Made by a program: the position numbers and the translations under genes
Shown: piece by piece, positions 1 to 9,911 of the stretch
Position numbering within the stretch: position 1 is the first letter of the stretch
How the letters are laid out: every line of letters begins with the position of its first letter
Source of the DNA: JANYHF01 sp963732765
GTDB taxonomy: Bacteria; Pseudomonadota; Alphaproteobacteria; Rhizobiales; Hyphomicrobiaceae
NCBI GenBank assembly: GCA_963732765.1
Contig: CAVTAS010000006.1
Coordinates: 221,112 to 285,111, forward strand
Length of the DNA: 64,000 nt
Direction of reading: 5' to 3'
Notes under the pieces: model-generated
The model's input: the letters and a program-made list of their open reading frames with translations, nothing else
The model's database searches: none
What the model was told of the DNA's origin: nothing

Positions 1-150
1 CGCAACTCCCACTACAGCCACCAGCACCGCGCCGCACGCCTGCACCAGCAAGAGCGCGGGCAGCAACCGGTCATCCACCACCAGCGCCGCACTGGCCGCG
101 TCTTGGTTCATGCCCAGCGCGAGCGCACGAAGTTCGATATTCTTGTTCAT
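1..150 (-). CDS. Hypothetical protein, N-terminal part (runs off the window)
   Basis: The first 50 codons of a minus-strand gene are visible, beginning MNKNIELRALALGM and continuing as a hydrophobic Ala/Leu/Val-rich stretch. The ATG at 150-148 is preceded by a good Shine-Dalgarno sequence (GGAGA, six bases upstream), so the start is credible. The reading frame is open to the edge of the window. I do not recognise the family. It belongs to the accessory island by position, next to a short basic protein and a serine recombinase. Confidence 0.5.
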   Translation of the reverse strand, partial: MNKNIELRALALGMNQDAASAALVVDDRLLPALLLVQACGAVLVAVVGVA

Positions 151-335
151 TCGAGTTCTCCATTGTTGATACCGAATATCTGGTGACGCACCAGCACGTC
201 GTCAAGTGACTCTAGTGCCTAATTTCATTGGTGTTCTTTAACTAGACGGCAACTGATTGTCAGCCAACACCTTACATAGCCACCCCATAGCGCCGCCGTC
301 GTATGATTGCCCTTGTCAGACCAAGGAGCAACCGC

Positions 336-790
336 ATGGCAGTCAAACCCAAACTCACCCCGTCGGCAAAGTGGCAACGCAACGGCCTCGCATGGCGTGA
401 GCGCCGTCGCTGTGCACGAACCGGCGAACCTGTGCCAGCTTGGGCTGCCCTCAAGATGCCTCAGCGACGGAACCGCCGCACCAAGAGTCCGACGCAATGA
501 GAGTCGTCACCCACTCCAAACCTTTTACCTCGCGCTTGCACGTTCGACGCGCTGGGCACGGCATTGGACGGCCAAGGGCCAACCCGAGCGCGCCAAGGTC
601 CACCTCGATGCCGCCGCCAAGCTGCGCACTTCGGCTGCAAAGCCAGCGGCGAAAGCTGAAGCCGAACGGTTGGCGCGGCGGCGGGAGGACAACGACATTC
701 GGGAGCGAAACTTGCGGCGCATCATGTCCGCTCCCGATGGGGCGGTTGTGCGCGGTGGCATTGGAGCCGGTGCCCGTCTATTCGCCGTCA
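336..790 (+). pseudogene. Small basic helical protein of the island (one frameshift)
   Basis: An ATG at 336 follows a strong Shine-Dalgarno sequence (AAGGAG at 322-327). The first frame gives MAVKPKLTPSAKWQRNG and an Arg-rich stretch, then stops at 500. From about 490 a second frame continues with an Ala/Lys/Arg-rich helical segment containing WARHWTAKGQPERAK and RLARRREDNDIRERNLRR. The two halves read as one Arg-rich protein of about 150 residues broken by one indel near 490. I recall similar short proteins beside recombinases on alphaproteobacterial integrative elements, but give no function. The 3' end is approximate because the convergent recombinase gene stops at 778. Confidence 0.4.
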
Positions 791-1554
791 CCCTGAGGCC
801 GTTCGGGCATTGGACCCTGGCACATCAATTGAACTTGCCTTGGCCCGAACGACTTAGGCGTGTCACCCGCCTTTCGCGGTGTCGCCAAATGGCCAAGACG
901 TGCCAGCTCTTCTGCAATGCGCGCGAAGCTCAACACTTCGCCAGTTGCCGGGTTCACGCGACGTAAGCGTTTGGCCTCGCGAACTACGTCAGGGCGAAGC
1001 TCGTGCATAGGCTTCCGGCCTTCGACACGTTCGCCAGCGGCGCGCTTCCGTTCCCGAGCACCACGGAGTTTGTTGACCAGCTGGTTCTTTTCGAGTTGCG
1101 CGATAGCTCCGAATATCTGGCGAACGGCAACGCGCATCGGGTCATCGGTGGCCGTCAGGTTCTCACCATTGGCCGTGAGCACCGTAACGCCCAACTTCAC
1201 CAGCGCTGCGATGCCGAGTTCCTGAACAGTCAGGTCGCGCGCGAAGCGGCTGGCGTCTTCGACAATGACGGTTCGGCATCCATTGCCAGCGATGCGCTGT
1301 AAGAGTGCCGCAAACCCGGCGCGGGTCTCAATGGGGTCTGTGCCCCGCACGGCAGCATCATAGAAAATGTCGTCATCGGCGATGACGTAGCCAGATGACT
1401 TCGCGAAGCGTTGTATGGCAGCACGCTGGCGCTTGTCGCTGTCCTTGTCCGCGCCGACGTTCGAGGCGCTGGACGTTCGCATGTAGCCGACTGCCGTCAC
1501 CAATTGGGCCGGTTCCACTGCGGTTGCTTCTGCATTCTTCGGTCGTTTTGCCAT
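778..1554 (-). CDS. Serine recombinase (resolvase/invertase family)
   Basis: This is a 258-residue site-specific recombinase of the small serine family. The N-terminal catalytic domain begins at about residue 20 with VGYMRTSSAS, where one of the serines at 28-29 is the expected nucleophile. Also present are a conserved ASRFARDL segment, the DPMR segment, and the long helix that leads into the C-terminal DNA-binding part. The tail contains FARIAEELARLGH, a plausible helix-turn-helix. The frame is open for 48 more codons upstream, but the ATG at 1554 has an AAGG about 10 bases before it and begins where the conserved sequence begins. It is intact, unlike most of the island, and probably moved the element or switches a segment of it. 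Confidence 0.85.
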   Translation of the reverse strand: MAKRPKNAEATAVEPAQLVTAVGYMRTSSASNVGADKDSDKRQRAAIQRFAKSSGYVIADDDIFYDAAVRGTDPIETRAGFAALLQRIAGNGCRTVIVEDASRFARDLTVQELGIAALVKLGVTVLTANGENLTATDDPMRVAVRQIFGAIAQLEKNQLVNKLRGARERKRAAGERVEGRKPMHELRPDVVREAKRLRRVNPATGEVLSFARIAEELARLGHLATPRKAGDTPKSFGPRQVQLMCQGPMPERPQGDGE

Positions 1555-2867
1555 GTCATCAAGCCTTGGATGGTGAATTGGTATGCATTCTATCCTCGGA
1601 TTGAATGTATGTCGAAAGCAGTGAAGTTCAAGGGATGCAGCGCAACAATTCTGCATACTGCTGAACGTTGGAAGTGGGACGGTTACCGGCATCTTCATCG
1701 TTGCAGGTGCAGTGCCGGTTTGCCGGGCACCCCGCCCGCGACCGCCCCCCGCGGCCCCCGGAATGCCGAAAGCAAGTCAGAAGGTCAGTGCGTCAGGAGA
1801 CCGAAGCTCGCAGGAGATCACAACCGACGCGCCGCTGGCGAGACAGCGGGCGAGCTTTCCGTGCCGGGCAATGGGTCGGATCTGGCACCTCCCGATAGTC
1901 CCCAGCGCCGAAGGCGGGCAGGAGACAATCCCGAAAGAAGACTGTCGCTGGTGTAGCGAACTCGTGGACTCTGCTCCGGCGTACTCGCCCTTGGCCGATT
2001 CGGATCACAGTCGGCCCGAGAGGGGGCGTGGTCTTCTTCCGATGGAGCCACCCACTCCTACTCCTGACCCGAAAAAACGAACCAGGAAACAGACGCATGG
2101 AGCTCCGATGAATGGCGTGAGAGTGCGAATGGAAAGCCGCGGCCGATTGAACTGGCAGAGTGCTTTGGTTTTGTTTTGGAGCCGTAAATGTGTGCTGTGT
2201 GTCGTGCGCGAGAAGGATGTCGATGGACAATCGAGATGTAAACAAAACCCGGTCCTCTTTCTTATAATTTATCGATGAATGGCCAAACACTTGATTTTGT
2301 TGTAACCGTAAAATTATTTGAGTATATTTCAGACAATCTGACGCATCGCTGTGAACGTGGGAGACGACAGGAATCGTCGAGACGATGAGTCGGAAACGAT
2401 AGCGTGTATCGGAATCATGTAAATTGGCGGCGCGAAACGATGCGGAACGTCCTGCTGGTGGGAATGTAAGGAAAGGATGAAAATCGTGGCTACGTCACGA
2501 GCATGCTCCGGAAGTTCAACCGCGTAGCGCGCCCTGCAGTCGACTGACTGTCGTGGCGCGTCCGGAACCTTCTGACATGTCCGTGATGCGCTTGCATGCT
2601 GCCAGGGTCGATGGCGGTCTCGACATACGAAGTCTGTTCCGGGCCTCATCGAGAAAGGCAGGTCCTCGGTCGAAGTTCGACCGAACAGGGCGCGCGCTCC
2701 GAGACACCACACCGAATGGGTGCCATGCGTCGAGCAATGTCACGAGACGCGAGACCTTCTTCTGCTGCTGTGACCGCTGCTATGCTGGCGCGCTGATGTC
2801 GACATGGTCCACGGAAGCTCACTGCACATGGTGAGACACTGTTCGCTGAGCTACGGGGCTGGATTCC
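1555..2867. other. Gene-poor stretch of the island
   Basis: I see no convincing gene here. The overlapping open frames on both strands are Arg/Pro-rich and lack domain-like sequence. Bases 2140-2480 are clearly more AT-rich than their surroundings, and a perfect TATAAT lies at 2263-2268, though I see no good -35 box at the right distance. The stretch may hold control sequences or an origin for the genes that follow, or may be decayed sequence. Confidence 0.4.
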
Positions 2868-3552
2868 ATGCACGCACAGCGCTGCACGAGTCCCGAAGGG
2901 GCTGCACTTCAAGATTCCGCCCGTCGCGGTTGGATGTTCGACTTCGACCCAACCACGGCGCAAGCCGAGCTGATGCAAGGCGCTGGGCTGAACGTCTTTG
3001 AGCGCCCCGACGAAGCTGCCAAGTTCGTCCGCGACACGTTCCTGCCTCCCGAACTGCGAACTGCGACCCTGCTGTGGTCGCTGTCCAGCACAGCCGGCAA
3101 AGAGGGCAAGCCTTGGCTGGTCAAGGTCCATTTCTTCGTCTGGACCCGCGAAGCGCGCACATGCGAACAGATGAAGGCATTCGCAACGCGAACCTGCGAC
3201 GAACTGATGGAAGCCGGATGGGCTGACCGTCGAGAAGAACGGGCAGTTCGCCACCGGCATTGACCCTGCCGTCTTCACCCCATCACAGCCCCTCTACATC
3301 GCAGCGCCCGAGCTTGGCGGCGAGCCGGACCCCATCGCCACACGCTACGGCATCCTGGCTGGCAATGGCGAGCCGACGTGCCGGTGTGTCCAGCCACGAA
3401 AGCGCGTCAAACTTGAAGCTCCCCAACCGGGCCGCAAGGCGAGGCCCGTTGACGACGCGGGCGCGCCGGTAACTGCCACACAGGTAGCATCAGCCGGCTG
3501 CCAACTTCTCATGGCCAGCAACGTGGCGCGAGTGTCTGGCGCTCGTTGGTGA
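2868..3552 (+). pseudogene. Primase-like N-terminal part of an element replication protein (frameshifted)
   Basis: The first frame (2868 to about 3225) contains WMFDFDPTTAQAEL, a Leu/Trp-rich strand and KVHFFVWTREA. After a single-base shift near 3225 the sequence continues as IDPAVFTPSQPLYIAAP and DPIATRYG. The order of a hydrophobic HFxxW strand, then a DPAxxTPxQPxYxAAP segment, then DPxxxR is what I remember from primase-type replication proteins of alphaproteobacterial integrative elements and plasmids. After about residue 220 the match fades, although 3510-3595 still encodes a WRECLALVGDDLLGFDAP-like segment in another frame. It is probably the head of the gene whose tail is seen at 5128-6240. 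Confidence 0.45.
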
Positions 3553-5127
3553 TGATCTGCTCGGCTTCGATGCCCCGACGCTGGCAGCGACGAAGTGAGC
3601 TTGTTCAACGACTCGTCCGCGATGGCGTAATTCGTCCCTACCTGCCGAGCGCTGAAGTGGACGACGTTTGGACGCCCCTTGCCGAAATGGCTGCAGTTGC
3701 TTCTTTCGCATCGCTCCTCGGCGGAATCGAGAGCGAGGAAGGTATCGAACAGGGCCGTTCCGTCGATCTTCGGCGGTTCGTCCTTGCACTGGCATTCCAA
3801 GCAGCGCATCCGCGACGCCCAGCGCGCGAAGGAAGAATGACACGCTGCACGTCGAAGTTCCCTGACCGGCTGGCCGCGGTATCCGAAGCCATCACGGCCA
3901 CCGTTGATGCGCTCGACTGATACTTCGCGACCGGCAGTCTGCTTCGATGTGACTTCCGCAAGGCAGAGCGCTCCTGTTCGTGTGCCACGACGGACGAAGC
4001 CTGCTGGGAGAGATCGGCTGATGAGGATGTTGACCCGGCTTGGCTGATATGGCCGGATGACCTTCTGAGAATGACGGTGCTTCGTTCATCAATGGGCCTG
4101 GTGAAAGACAACTGGAAAATCCTCGTCAGCAGACTGCTGAAGTTCATCGACCTGACGAAAGGGCGCTGATCCTGGCGTTCGTGCGGACGGGCATGATGGC
4201 CGAACAGCTGGTCGTCTGACTTCACGAAGTGGTCCTCGCCGAGGCGCTGGGCACTGTAATGTTCCTGTGCTGTTCATCTTCAAGGGGCGGAACTGTCCTG
4301 GCATGTGCGAGCGGGCCGACGATGACACCAAGGCGCGGCTGAAGTCGGCGCTGTTTGGCCGTCTACAACGTCTCGCGCACCGCTTGGCTGGGATGCCGGG
4401 CATTCGAGTGGGGCTGTGCCTATCATCAGCAGTTCGCTGAGACTTGGTACCGAGGGCTCAGAGATATCGTCGATGCTGAGCATCCGGGAAGTGGTTCCGA
4501 CAGTCAGCGCAGAGCACAACTGCGATGCGCGCCAAGCCCTGTCGATGCGGCGCCCGTCTGGAGCTTTGCCCAATCGACGAAGCCTTTTGGCAGTCGCTTC
4601 TTCGCGGCACGGAAGGAAGGGTGAGAAGTTCTGGACCCGGAACGACCTGACGGCCTGAACTCCTAGGTGCCGCCGGGCTGCACCTTCTTCCGCGCTGGGC
4701 GACGAGAGTGGTGCTGCCGGACGAAGTAATCGACTTCATGGACCCGGTAAGTGCTCCTGGAATGCGACAGGAGGTTCTGAAGCGACCATGCACGCCGTGA
4801 GGTATATTCCAGCAGTTGTCTTGAGCTCTGCGGCTTCCTACCTGATGGTCGTTCGTCTGGAGGCTGCACGCCTCCTTCGAGGCGGCTGCCGCCTACCGGT
4901 CACGAGCCGGGCTGGAGTTGTTCCCAGGGGGCGCTGTCAAGTAACGCCGCACTTTCTCTGCCATCAGGGTATGGGCTCTTCGACGCGCTGCTGGCCGAAG
5001 AGGCAAGGGACAGCCGGGACAGAAGTCGCAGTGGTAAGTTTTCCGGTACCGGTGCGCTAGACTCCTCCTATGGGCCGACGAGGGGCGCTGGGCATCATCG
5101 TGGCGAGACTGGCGGGCAAGCCGACCA
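3553..5127 (+). other. Heavily frameshifted middle of the replication gene
   Basis: No frame on either strand stays open and protein-like for more than about 120 codons. Plus-strand pieces with natural composition occur, such as ELVQRLVRDGVIRPYL followed by EMAAVASFASLLGG (3598-3730) and WKILVSRLLKFIDL (4111-4160), in changing frames. Because the flanks on the same strand look like the head and tail of one large protein, I read this as its broken central part, where an ATPase domain would be expected. I could not find a clear Walker A motif. Confidence 0.3.
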
Positions 5128-6240
5128 TTGGAACTCCAGTTCACCAACTCCGTCCCGGCGTGGTTCAACAATGTCCCGCTGCTAGTGCTGGATGGCACCG
5201 CCGACGAAAAGGTGCTCCGGGCAACGCTGACTCACCGTGACTATCGGGCCGGGAGCACGCGCCCTTTCTTCGGTCTGCGCTGGACAGAAGTGAAGGCCGA
5301 AGACCGGGGAGTCGTCCGGTTGAAGGTCATCGGTGCGCCAACGTCCATGGGCGACATGATGCCCGCCGGGTTGAAGGCCATTGCCGAGCGCTTCGAGAAG
5401 GCGACGGAGTTCGGCAAACCGCTTGAGCCGGAACGCCTGTCGCGTGACGAAGTGGTTGAACAGTTCGGCCGTACCATCCGGGCGCTGGGCGACCGGGTGA
5501 AGCCGAACGTGCCAGACGCCACTGGGTAGCTCCGCCGTCAGCAGGCAATTTCACCTATAAGGGCGTCGAGACCTATTTCACCGGCAATGGCATGTTGCCC
5601 AAGCATGTCGCGCCGGGCCACTACCGGTGCCCTGCGGGGACGGAACGCTTGGAAGTCCGTCAAGCTGGCCATCAGCGCCGGGCGGCAACTTCCGTCACCG
5701 GGGAGCGCTGGAAGCCATGGGCCGCGCCTTGGCCACGTTCAGCCCAGACAGGCCGCGCCCGGTCTTCACAGGCAACGATGCGACGCGGATGGAAGCTCTT
5801 CGGCTTCGGGACGGGTCAGGCCGCGCTATCGAGACGACGGCGCATCCTGACTCCTGGTGCCAGCTCGTTCTTGAGCAGGTGACGCATGCCGAGCATGACC
5901 AGATGGCGCACCGGGTCCGTGGCATCCACCGCCAGCCGGGCGAAGAAGTTCTCTGCCTGCACTTCGACAATGTGGTGTCGGACCATGACGCACGACGGCG
6001 TTATCCTGTGGTCCGCTTTCGCCGGTTTGAACGAGCTTGGCGCGCTGTTGCATGGGCAAGGTTTGGTGCCGCCGACACCTGCCGAATGGGTGGCTTTGGG
6101 GGGCTTCAGGCGTAGAGGCTTCTGGCGGACTTTTCACCGACCGGAACGCAAGCCCGGAAGCTCAATGCCCGCGATGCAGATGCAATACAGAACGCGGACA
6201 TCGACTTTAAAGAAAGATATGGAAGCCAATGTCCGCGTTC
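5128..6240 (+). pseudogene. Helicase-like C-terminal part of the element replication protein (frameshifted)
   Basis: The frame 5128-5529 contains NNVPLLVLDGTADEKVLRATL, followed by VVRLKVIGAPTSMGDMMP. A later frame (5700-6000) has HPDSWCQLVLEQVTHAEHDQMAHRVRGIHR, and the next frame carries THDGVILWSAFAGLNELGALL. The order of a buried LDGTAD strand, a ...GAPTS... segment, an ExxxAExxQxxxRxRGxxR segment and a hydrophobic end resembles, from memory, the C-terminal half of large primase/helicase proteins on rhizobial integrative elements. At least three frame changes are needed to read it through. The first ORF alone would give a 133-residue protein. Confidence 0.45.
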
Positions 6241-6243
6241 TGT
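6187..6243. repeat. Perfect 15-bp inverted repeat
   Basis: The arm at 6187-6201 (ACAGAACGCGGACAT) is exactly reverse-complementary to 6229-6243, with a 27-base AT-richer loop. It lies immediately before the 390-residue ORF, and that ORF's first possible start (TTG, 6245) sits at its right edge. It could be a transcription terminator for the replication gene, a regulatory hairpin, or a recombinase or regulator binding site. There is no T-run after either arm. Confidence 0.7.
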
Positions 6244-6244
6244 C

Positions 6245-7417
6245 TTGCAACAGCAACCGACATCAGACGCCCCGGCAACCGTCCTGCCAGTCGTTAACCT
6301 TTTGGACCTGAGCAGTGACCAGCACCTCGACGGCGACCTTTCCGGCCATCCAATTCTTACACCGCCGAAGCCCGTCCTGTGGACCCTGAAGCGACACCGC
6401 CGGGACGACGCGCTTCTCCTCCTGGACGACAGCCGGGCGCTGGGCATCGCCGACGTTCAAGCCAAGCTGGGCGGCAAGGTGCTCGCCCTGGTACCGCCCA
6501 TCCGGCTGCCGGTGCCTACGGTCGGCTATTCGAGCACCGATGCACCGCCGGTCGCGACTGGCAACCCGTCAACCAACTACGCGGCCACGGACGGCCATGG
6601 AGCGAGCCCCGGCATGACCGCCGCCACTGCCCCGACCGAACTGATGCCCACCATCACGCTCCGGGCGGCATCGGACCTGCCGGTCAGTTTCGAGGAATCG
6701 ACCGGCGAACCTCGGCTTGGGCAATTGAGTGCCCTTCCGTTCTTCCGCCGAAACGTCCACGGCTTCGCGGCAGAGTGGAAACGCCTCTGGGGCAAGCGCG
6801 TAGAGGTTTGGGAATCATGTCTCTTGCCGGAGCGGCGGTTCATGACCTTCCGCATTCACACGGCTGGCCGTGTCGTCCAACTGGCGCTGGGCGTCTGGCT
6901 GCCCAGCGCCCTGACCCTGAACGTGCTGGTTCACGCGCATTACCAGGGCCGCTTACAGGCCCTTGCAGACAAAGGCGCTGGGCAGCCGTGGCCGCCCGAG
7001 CCAACGCCGCGCCCAAGGTCGCCTATCAGCCAGGACCAGGACCGCGCCGACCGCCACCGCTGGCTGTTTGGCTGTCTTCTCCATGGCGGCACGAACGGCG
7101 CGACAGACGAAGCGCTGGAAGCCTTCTTCCAGCCGCAAGGAGCCTACATGGCGCGCCTCACGCAAACCGTGCCGGGCGTCGAGGTTGAGCCAGAGCATTG
7201 CCCGCCGACGTTCACCGCCTGGAACGTGAAAATGGCGAAACTGGAAGACCAAGAGCTGTGGTGCGCAGCACGAGCCAGCCTGGACGGGGACGCGTGTGAC
7301 TATGAGGCCGTTAACCATGCCAAGAGGCCAACGGCTGAAGACCCCTATCCGACCCGGTCGCGGTACATAGACGACCATGAGCTGGAAAGCAGGCTGACCT
7401 ATCTGCGGTTGCATTGA
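6245..7417 (+). CDS. Hypothetical protein of the island, 390 residues
   Basis: This is the longest intact plus-strand ORF of the island. The N-terminal 140 residues are Pro/Asp/Thr-rich. The rest looks globular: LPFFRRNVHGFAAEWKRLWGKRVEVW, then a hydrophobic segment (VVQLALGVWLPSALTLNVL) and a charged C-terminus with EDPYPTRSRYIDDHELESRL. No signal peptide is evident. The first start is a TTG at 6245; the true start could be later, for example the Met before PTITLRAAS. I do not recognise the family. It follows the replication-like gene on the same strand, which suggests an element-maintenance or transfer role, but that is only inference. Confidence 0.55.
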   Translation: MQQQPTSDAPATVLPVVNLLDLSSDQHLDGDLSGHPILTPPKPVLWTLKRHRRDDALLLLDDSRALGIADVQAKLGGKVLALVPPIRLPVPTVGYSSTDAPPVATGNPSTNYAATDGHGASPGMTAATAPTELMPTITLRAASDLPVSFEESTGEPRLGQLSALPFFRRNVHGFAAEWKRLWGKRVEVWESCLLPERRFMTFRIHTAGRVVQLALGVWLPSALTLNVLVHAHYQGRLQALADKGAGQPWPPEPTPRPRSPISQDQDRADRHRWLFGCLLHGGTNGATDEALEAFFQPQGAYMARLTQTVPGVEVEPEHCPPTFTAWNVKMAKLEDQELWCAARASLDGDACDYEAVNHAKRPTAEDPYPTRSRYIDDHELESRLTYLRLH

Positions 7418-7602
7418 GCAAAACCGCACATATCCGACGACCGCGAGGGACCGCGTGTCTCCCGTTTTCTTATGCCCTCGCAAGCGCCACTGGCAAAACT
7501 GACGGCTCAAAACCGGCGTTAAACCGACCTTCGACAGCCGAGCCGTCCAATTTACCTGCAAATGCATACGTCGTCAGGCCAGACGGTGTATATGGACACC
7601 GT

Positions 7603-8949
7603 TCACGAACAAGCGCTGAGGCCCAGCGTTGCGAGGATGACCAGCGCCAACCCGATGATGGCTGAAGGGTCTGACCAAATTCCCGGCAAGTTCATGTTGC
7701 AGCTCCTACAGATGCGAAGTCCACGAACCAGTTCAACCCTTGTTCCCCGTCCAGCTTGGGCGCTGACCCGAACCACGCCGCCAGCGGCCAGCGCTTCGAG
7801 TCGCCGTCCCAAAGTGGTCTTGGAACAGCCGGTCGCCTTGGCCAAGTCCACCAACCGCCCGTCAAACGGGCCGGTTTCCAGCACCTCGCGCAGCCGGGCG
7901 TCCAGCTGGGCGGCTGGGACAGCCGGGCGACTGGACTGGGACAGCTGGGCGACCAGGGCGACCGGCTGGGCGGCTGGCTGGTCCAAACGTGCGCCAGGGC
8001 CATTTCCAGCCCCGTACAGGCCGGTTTGCCCAGCGCTGGGCTCCATGGCCTTGCTGGCGCAAGCCAAGGCCTCGCCAGCGGCCGTTTGAGCCCTGGGGGC
8101 TACTTGGTCAGCCACGGCAGCCGACGGCCGTCCCTGGCTAGCCAAAGCGTCGGCAACCACGAAGCCCAGTGCCGACCCGAGTTCCAACAGCAACACGAAC
8201 AAGACTGCAGCGGCCAGCTGAATGCTCTCGGCATCCGGCTTGCCACCCCAAAGAGCTGCGACACGCTGCACGGCCAGCACGAAGCCGTCCGCAGGCCTGG
8301 GAGGCGGGAGCTTGGCCAGCGCAGCGCTTGCCCCGGACATGACTGGCTTCTAGCTCCTGACGGCGTGTCGCGCGCCCCAACTCAGCTTGAACGTCGGCGA
8401 ACGGCTTGCAGGCCACCTGAGACACCGCCCTGGTGACATCCTGGCACTTGGCAGTGCGAGTCCACACTGCCGGGTCAACTCCCGCGCCCGAAGCAACGAG
8501 AGCCTGAAGCTCGGCAACCGGGCGTGTATCGGCAAGAACCTTCAGCGCGGCCTCAGCGCCGCTGTAGGAGGCCTGCGAGCGCGTCCTGTCACCTTCTCAT
8601 GGCCCCACGGCTCGTCCTGAGGCCTTACACGCCCGCCAAGAGCCGCAGACAGGGCCATGCTGCCTGAGAAAGCCAGCGTGACTACAGCAGTGCGCCGCAG
8701 GCCATGGCCGTTACGGGTTTGCCGCGCTCAAGCAGCCGGTGGCAGACGACGGGGAGGGAAGCTTTCAACAGGTCGGGAACAGCAGGCCGCTGCGACGGCA
8801 ATGAGGCTGATCAGGCCGGCTGCGGAGTTCCGCGCGGCGAAACCGTCGTGCTCACGCTCGCGGCGACCAAGACGCCAGCAATTGCATGGAGCGGAGTGAG
8901 GCCGGAGAAAAAAGAACCCTTCAGTTAAGCTTTGGCTCGAAGCTGGCAT
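7603..8949 (-). pseudogene. Multi-pass membrane protein with C-terminal helix-turn-helix (frameshifted)
   Basis: The uninterrupted C-terminal part (8340 to 7603) has a transmembrane helix at residues 39-63 (AAAVLFVLLLELGSALGFVV). An Ala/Gln/Pro linker follows, then a helix-turn-helix near residues 155-195 (LVDLAKATGCSKTTLGRRLEALAAGGVV). Upstream, shifting minus-strand frames encode more hydrophobic helices (LTPLHAIAGVLVAASV, GLISLIAVAAACC, RTAVVTLAFSGSMALSAALGG) and a helical segment (EAALKVLADTRPVAELQAL). A T6 run near 8912 and a site near 8590 are likely indel positions. I recall proteins with this layout (N-terminal helices, a Cys-containing loop, a helix, a cytoplasmic tail) beside recombinases on rhizobial elements. 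A membrane-anchored regulator is a reasonable guess. Confidence 0.5.
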
Positions 8950-9039
8950 AGAGGCATATTGCGGACGCGGGTCCGCTGGGGTATGAAGGGAGAAGGTCTT
9001 TGGCTCGCTGATATCGAGTGAAGGCTCGAAGCGGCATCT

Positions 9040-9588
9040 CTAGCCAGGGAGGTGCCGTTTCGTTGCAGATGATACCACACATCCGGCGGTGGAGTCGTTA
9101 ACGCCGTGGGCGGCGACTCTAAACCCTTGATATGGTGTCCGAAATAGGTGGCATGCGTGCTCTCGCCGTTTCCCACTCTTCCCGCCTATCCGCTTCGCCA
9201 CTCGCGACAGAACCTCGGCATAGAGTTGCGCTCGCCCTTCCCAGTCGTCAGGCGCGGGAAATGTCATGCCTATCTGCCGTTCCAATGCCGCCCGCATATC
9301 CACGTCCGCAGCCAGGACCGTAAACTCGCACGAGGCTACAACCAGGGCTTCTGTGCGGGTAAGGCCTGAGAACACTCGCGCCACACCGCCGTCCCCCGCC
9401 GCGCGGCGTCGTCACGTTCCCGCTGCTCAGGCTCCGTCAACGGCCGCATGAATACGGCAGTCGTGGCATGCTCCCCGGTCAGTTTTTCGACGGCCGCCCA
9501 CGGCCTGGGACAGGCCGGCGTTGAAGGAGTTTTCGGGAGTGAGGTCGGCGGGGTAGGTGAAGGACACGTCCTTCAGTGTCTTGGCCAT
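9040..9588 (-). pseudogene. Hypothetical protein of the island (frameshifted)
   Basis: Three successive minus-strand frames give natural protein sequence. They are MAKTLKDVSFTYPADLTPEN from 9588, then WAAVEKLTGEHATTAVFMRPLTEPEQRERDD, then TRTEALVVASCEFTVLAADVDMRAALERQIG and APDDWEGRAQLYAEVLSRVA. Joined, they make one acidic protein of roughly 140-160 residues with no signal peptide or membrane segment. I do not recognise it. Its start overlaps the end of the AlpA-like gene, so the two were probably cotranscribed. Confidence 0.4.
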
Positions 9589-9751
9589 GGCGTCGTTGAC
9601 TTCGGCGACAGTCCAGCCGACCCGCGCGTCACTTGAGGAGTTGCGGCTTGGGGAACTTCCCCTTGCGAATTCGGCGCTCCAAAGTGGACCGCGACAGGTC
9701 CAAAGCCTCACAGACCTGCGGCCAACCGACGTATCTGGCGTTCTGAGTCAT
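9573..9751 (-). pseudogene. AlpA-like excisionase/regulator (one frameshift)
   Basis: From the ATG at 9751 the sequence reads MTQNARYVGWPQVCEALDLS, then RSTLERRIRKGKFPKPQLLK, and hits a stop at 9629. The frame shifted by one base continues DARVGWTVAEVNDAMAKTLK. Together this is the winged-helix plan of the AlpA/MerR-like family: a helix-turn-helix with SRSTLxRxIRKGxFPKP, then an xxVGWxxxEVxxxM wing and helix. Such proteins regulate excision or expression of integrated elements. Only one indel near 9630 separates the frames. Its presence next to a serine recombinase supports the view that bases 1-9880 are an integrated element. Confidence 0.6.
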
Positions 9752-9911
9752 GTTGCCGCCCTGGTCTTGCCTATGCCTTATGCCCGTGGCAAACGTTGCC
9801 GGTGTTCGCCACGCCGGTCAAGGCAAGGCCCTGCCTACTGAAGGACAGGCAAAGGACACAGCCGAATTGAAGGACAGACGAAACAGCCTAAGTCATTGAA
9901 ATATCAGCATT

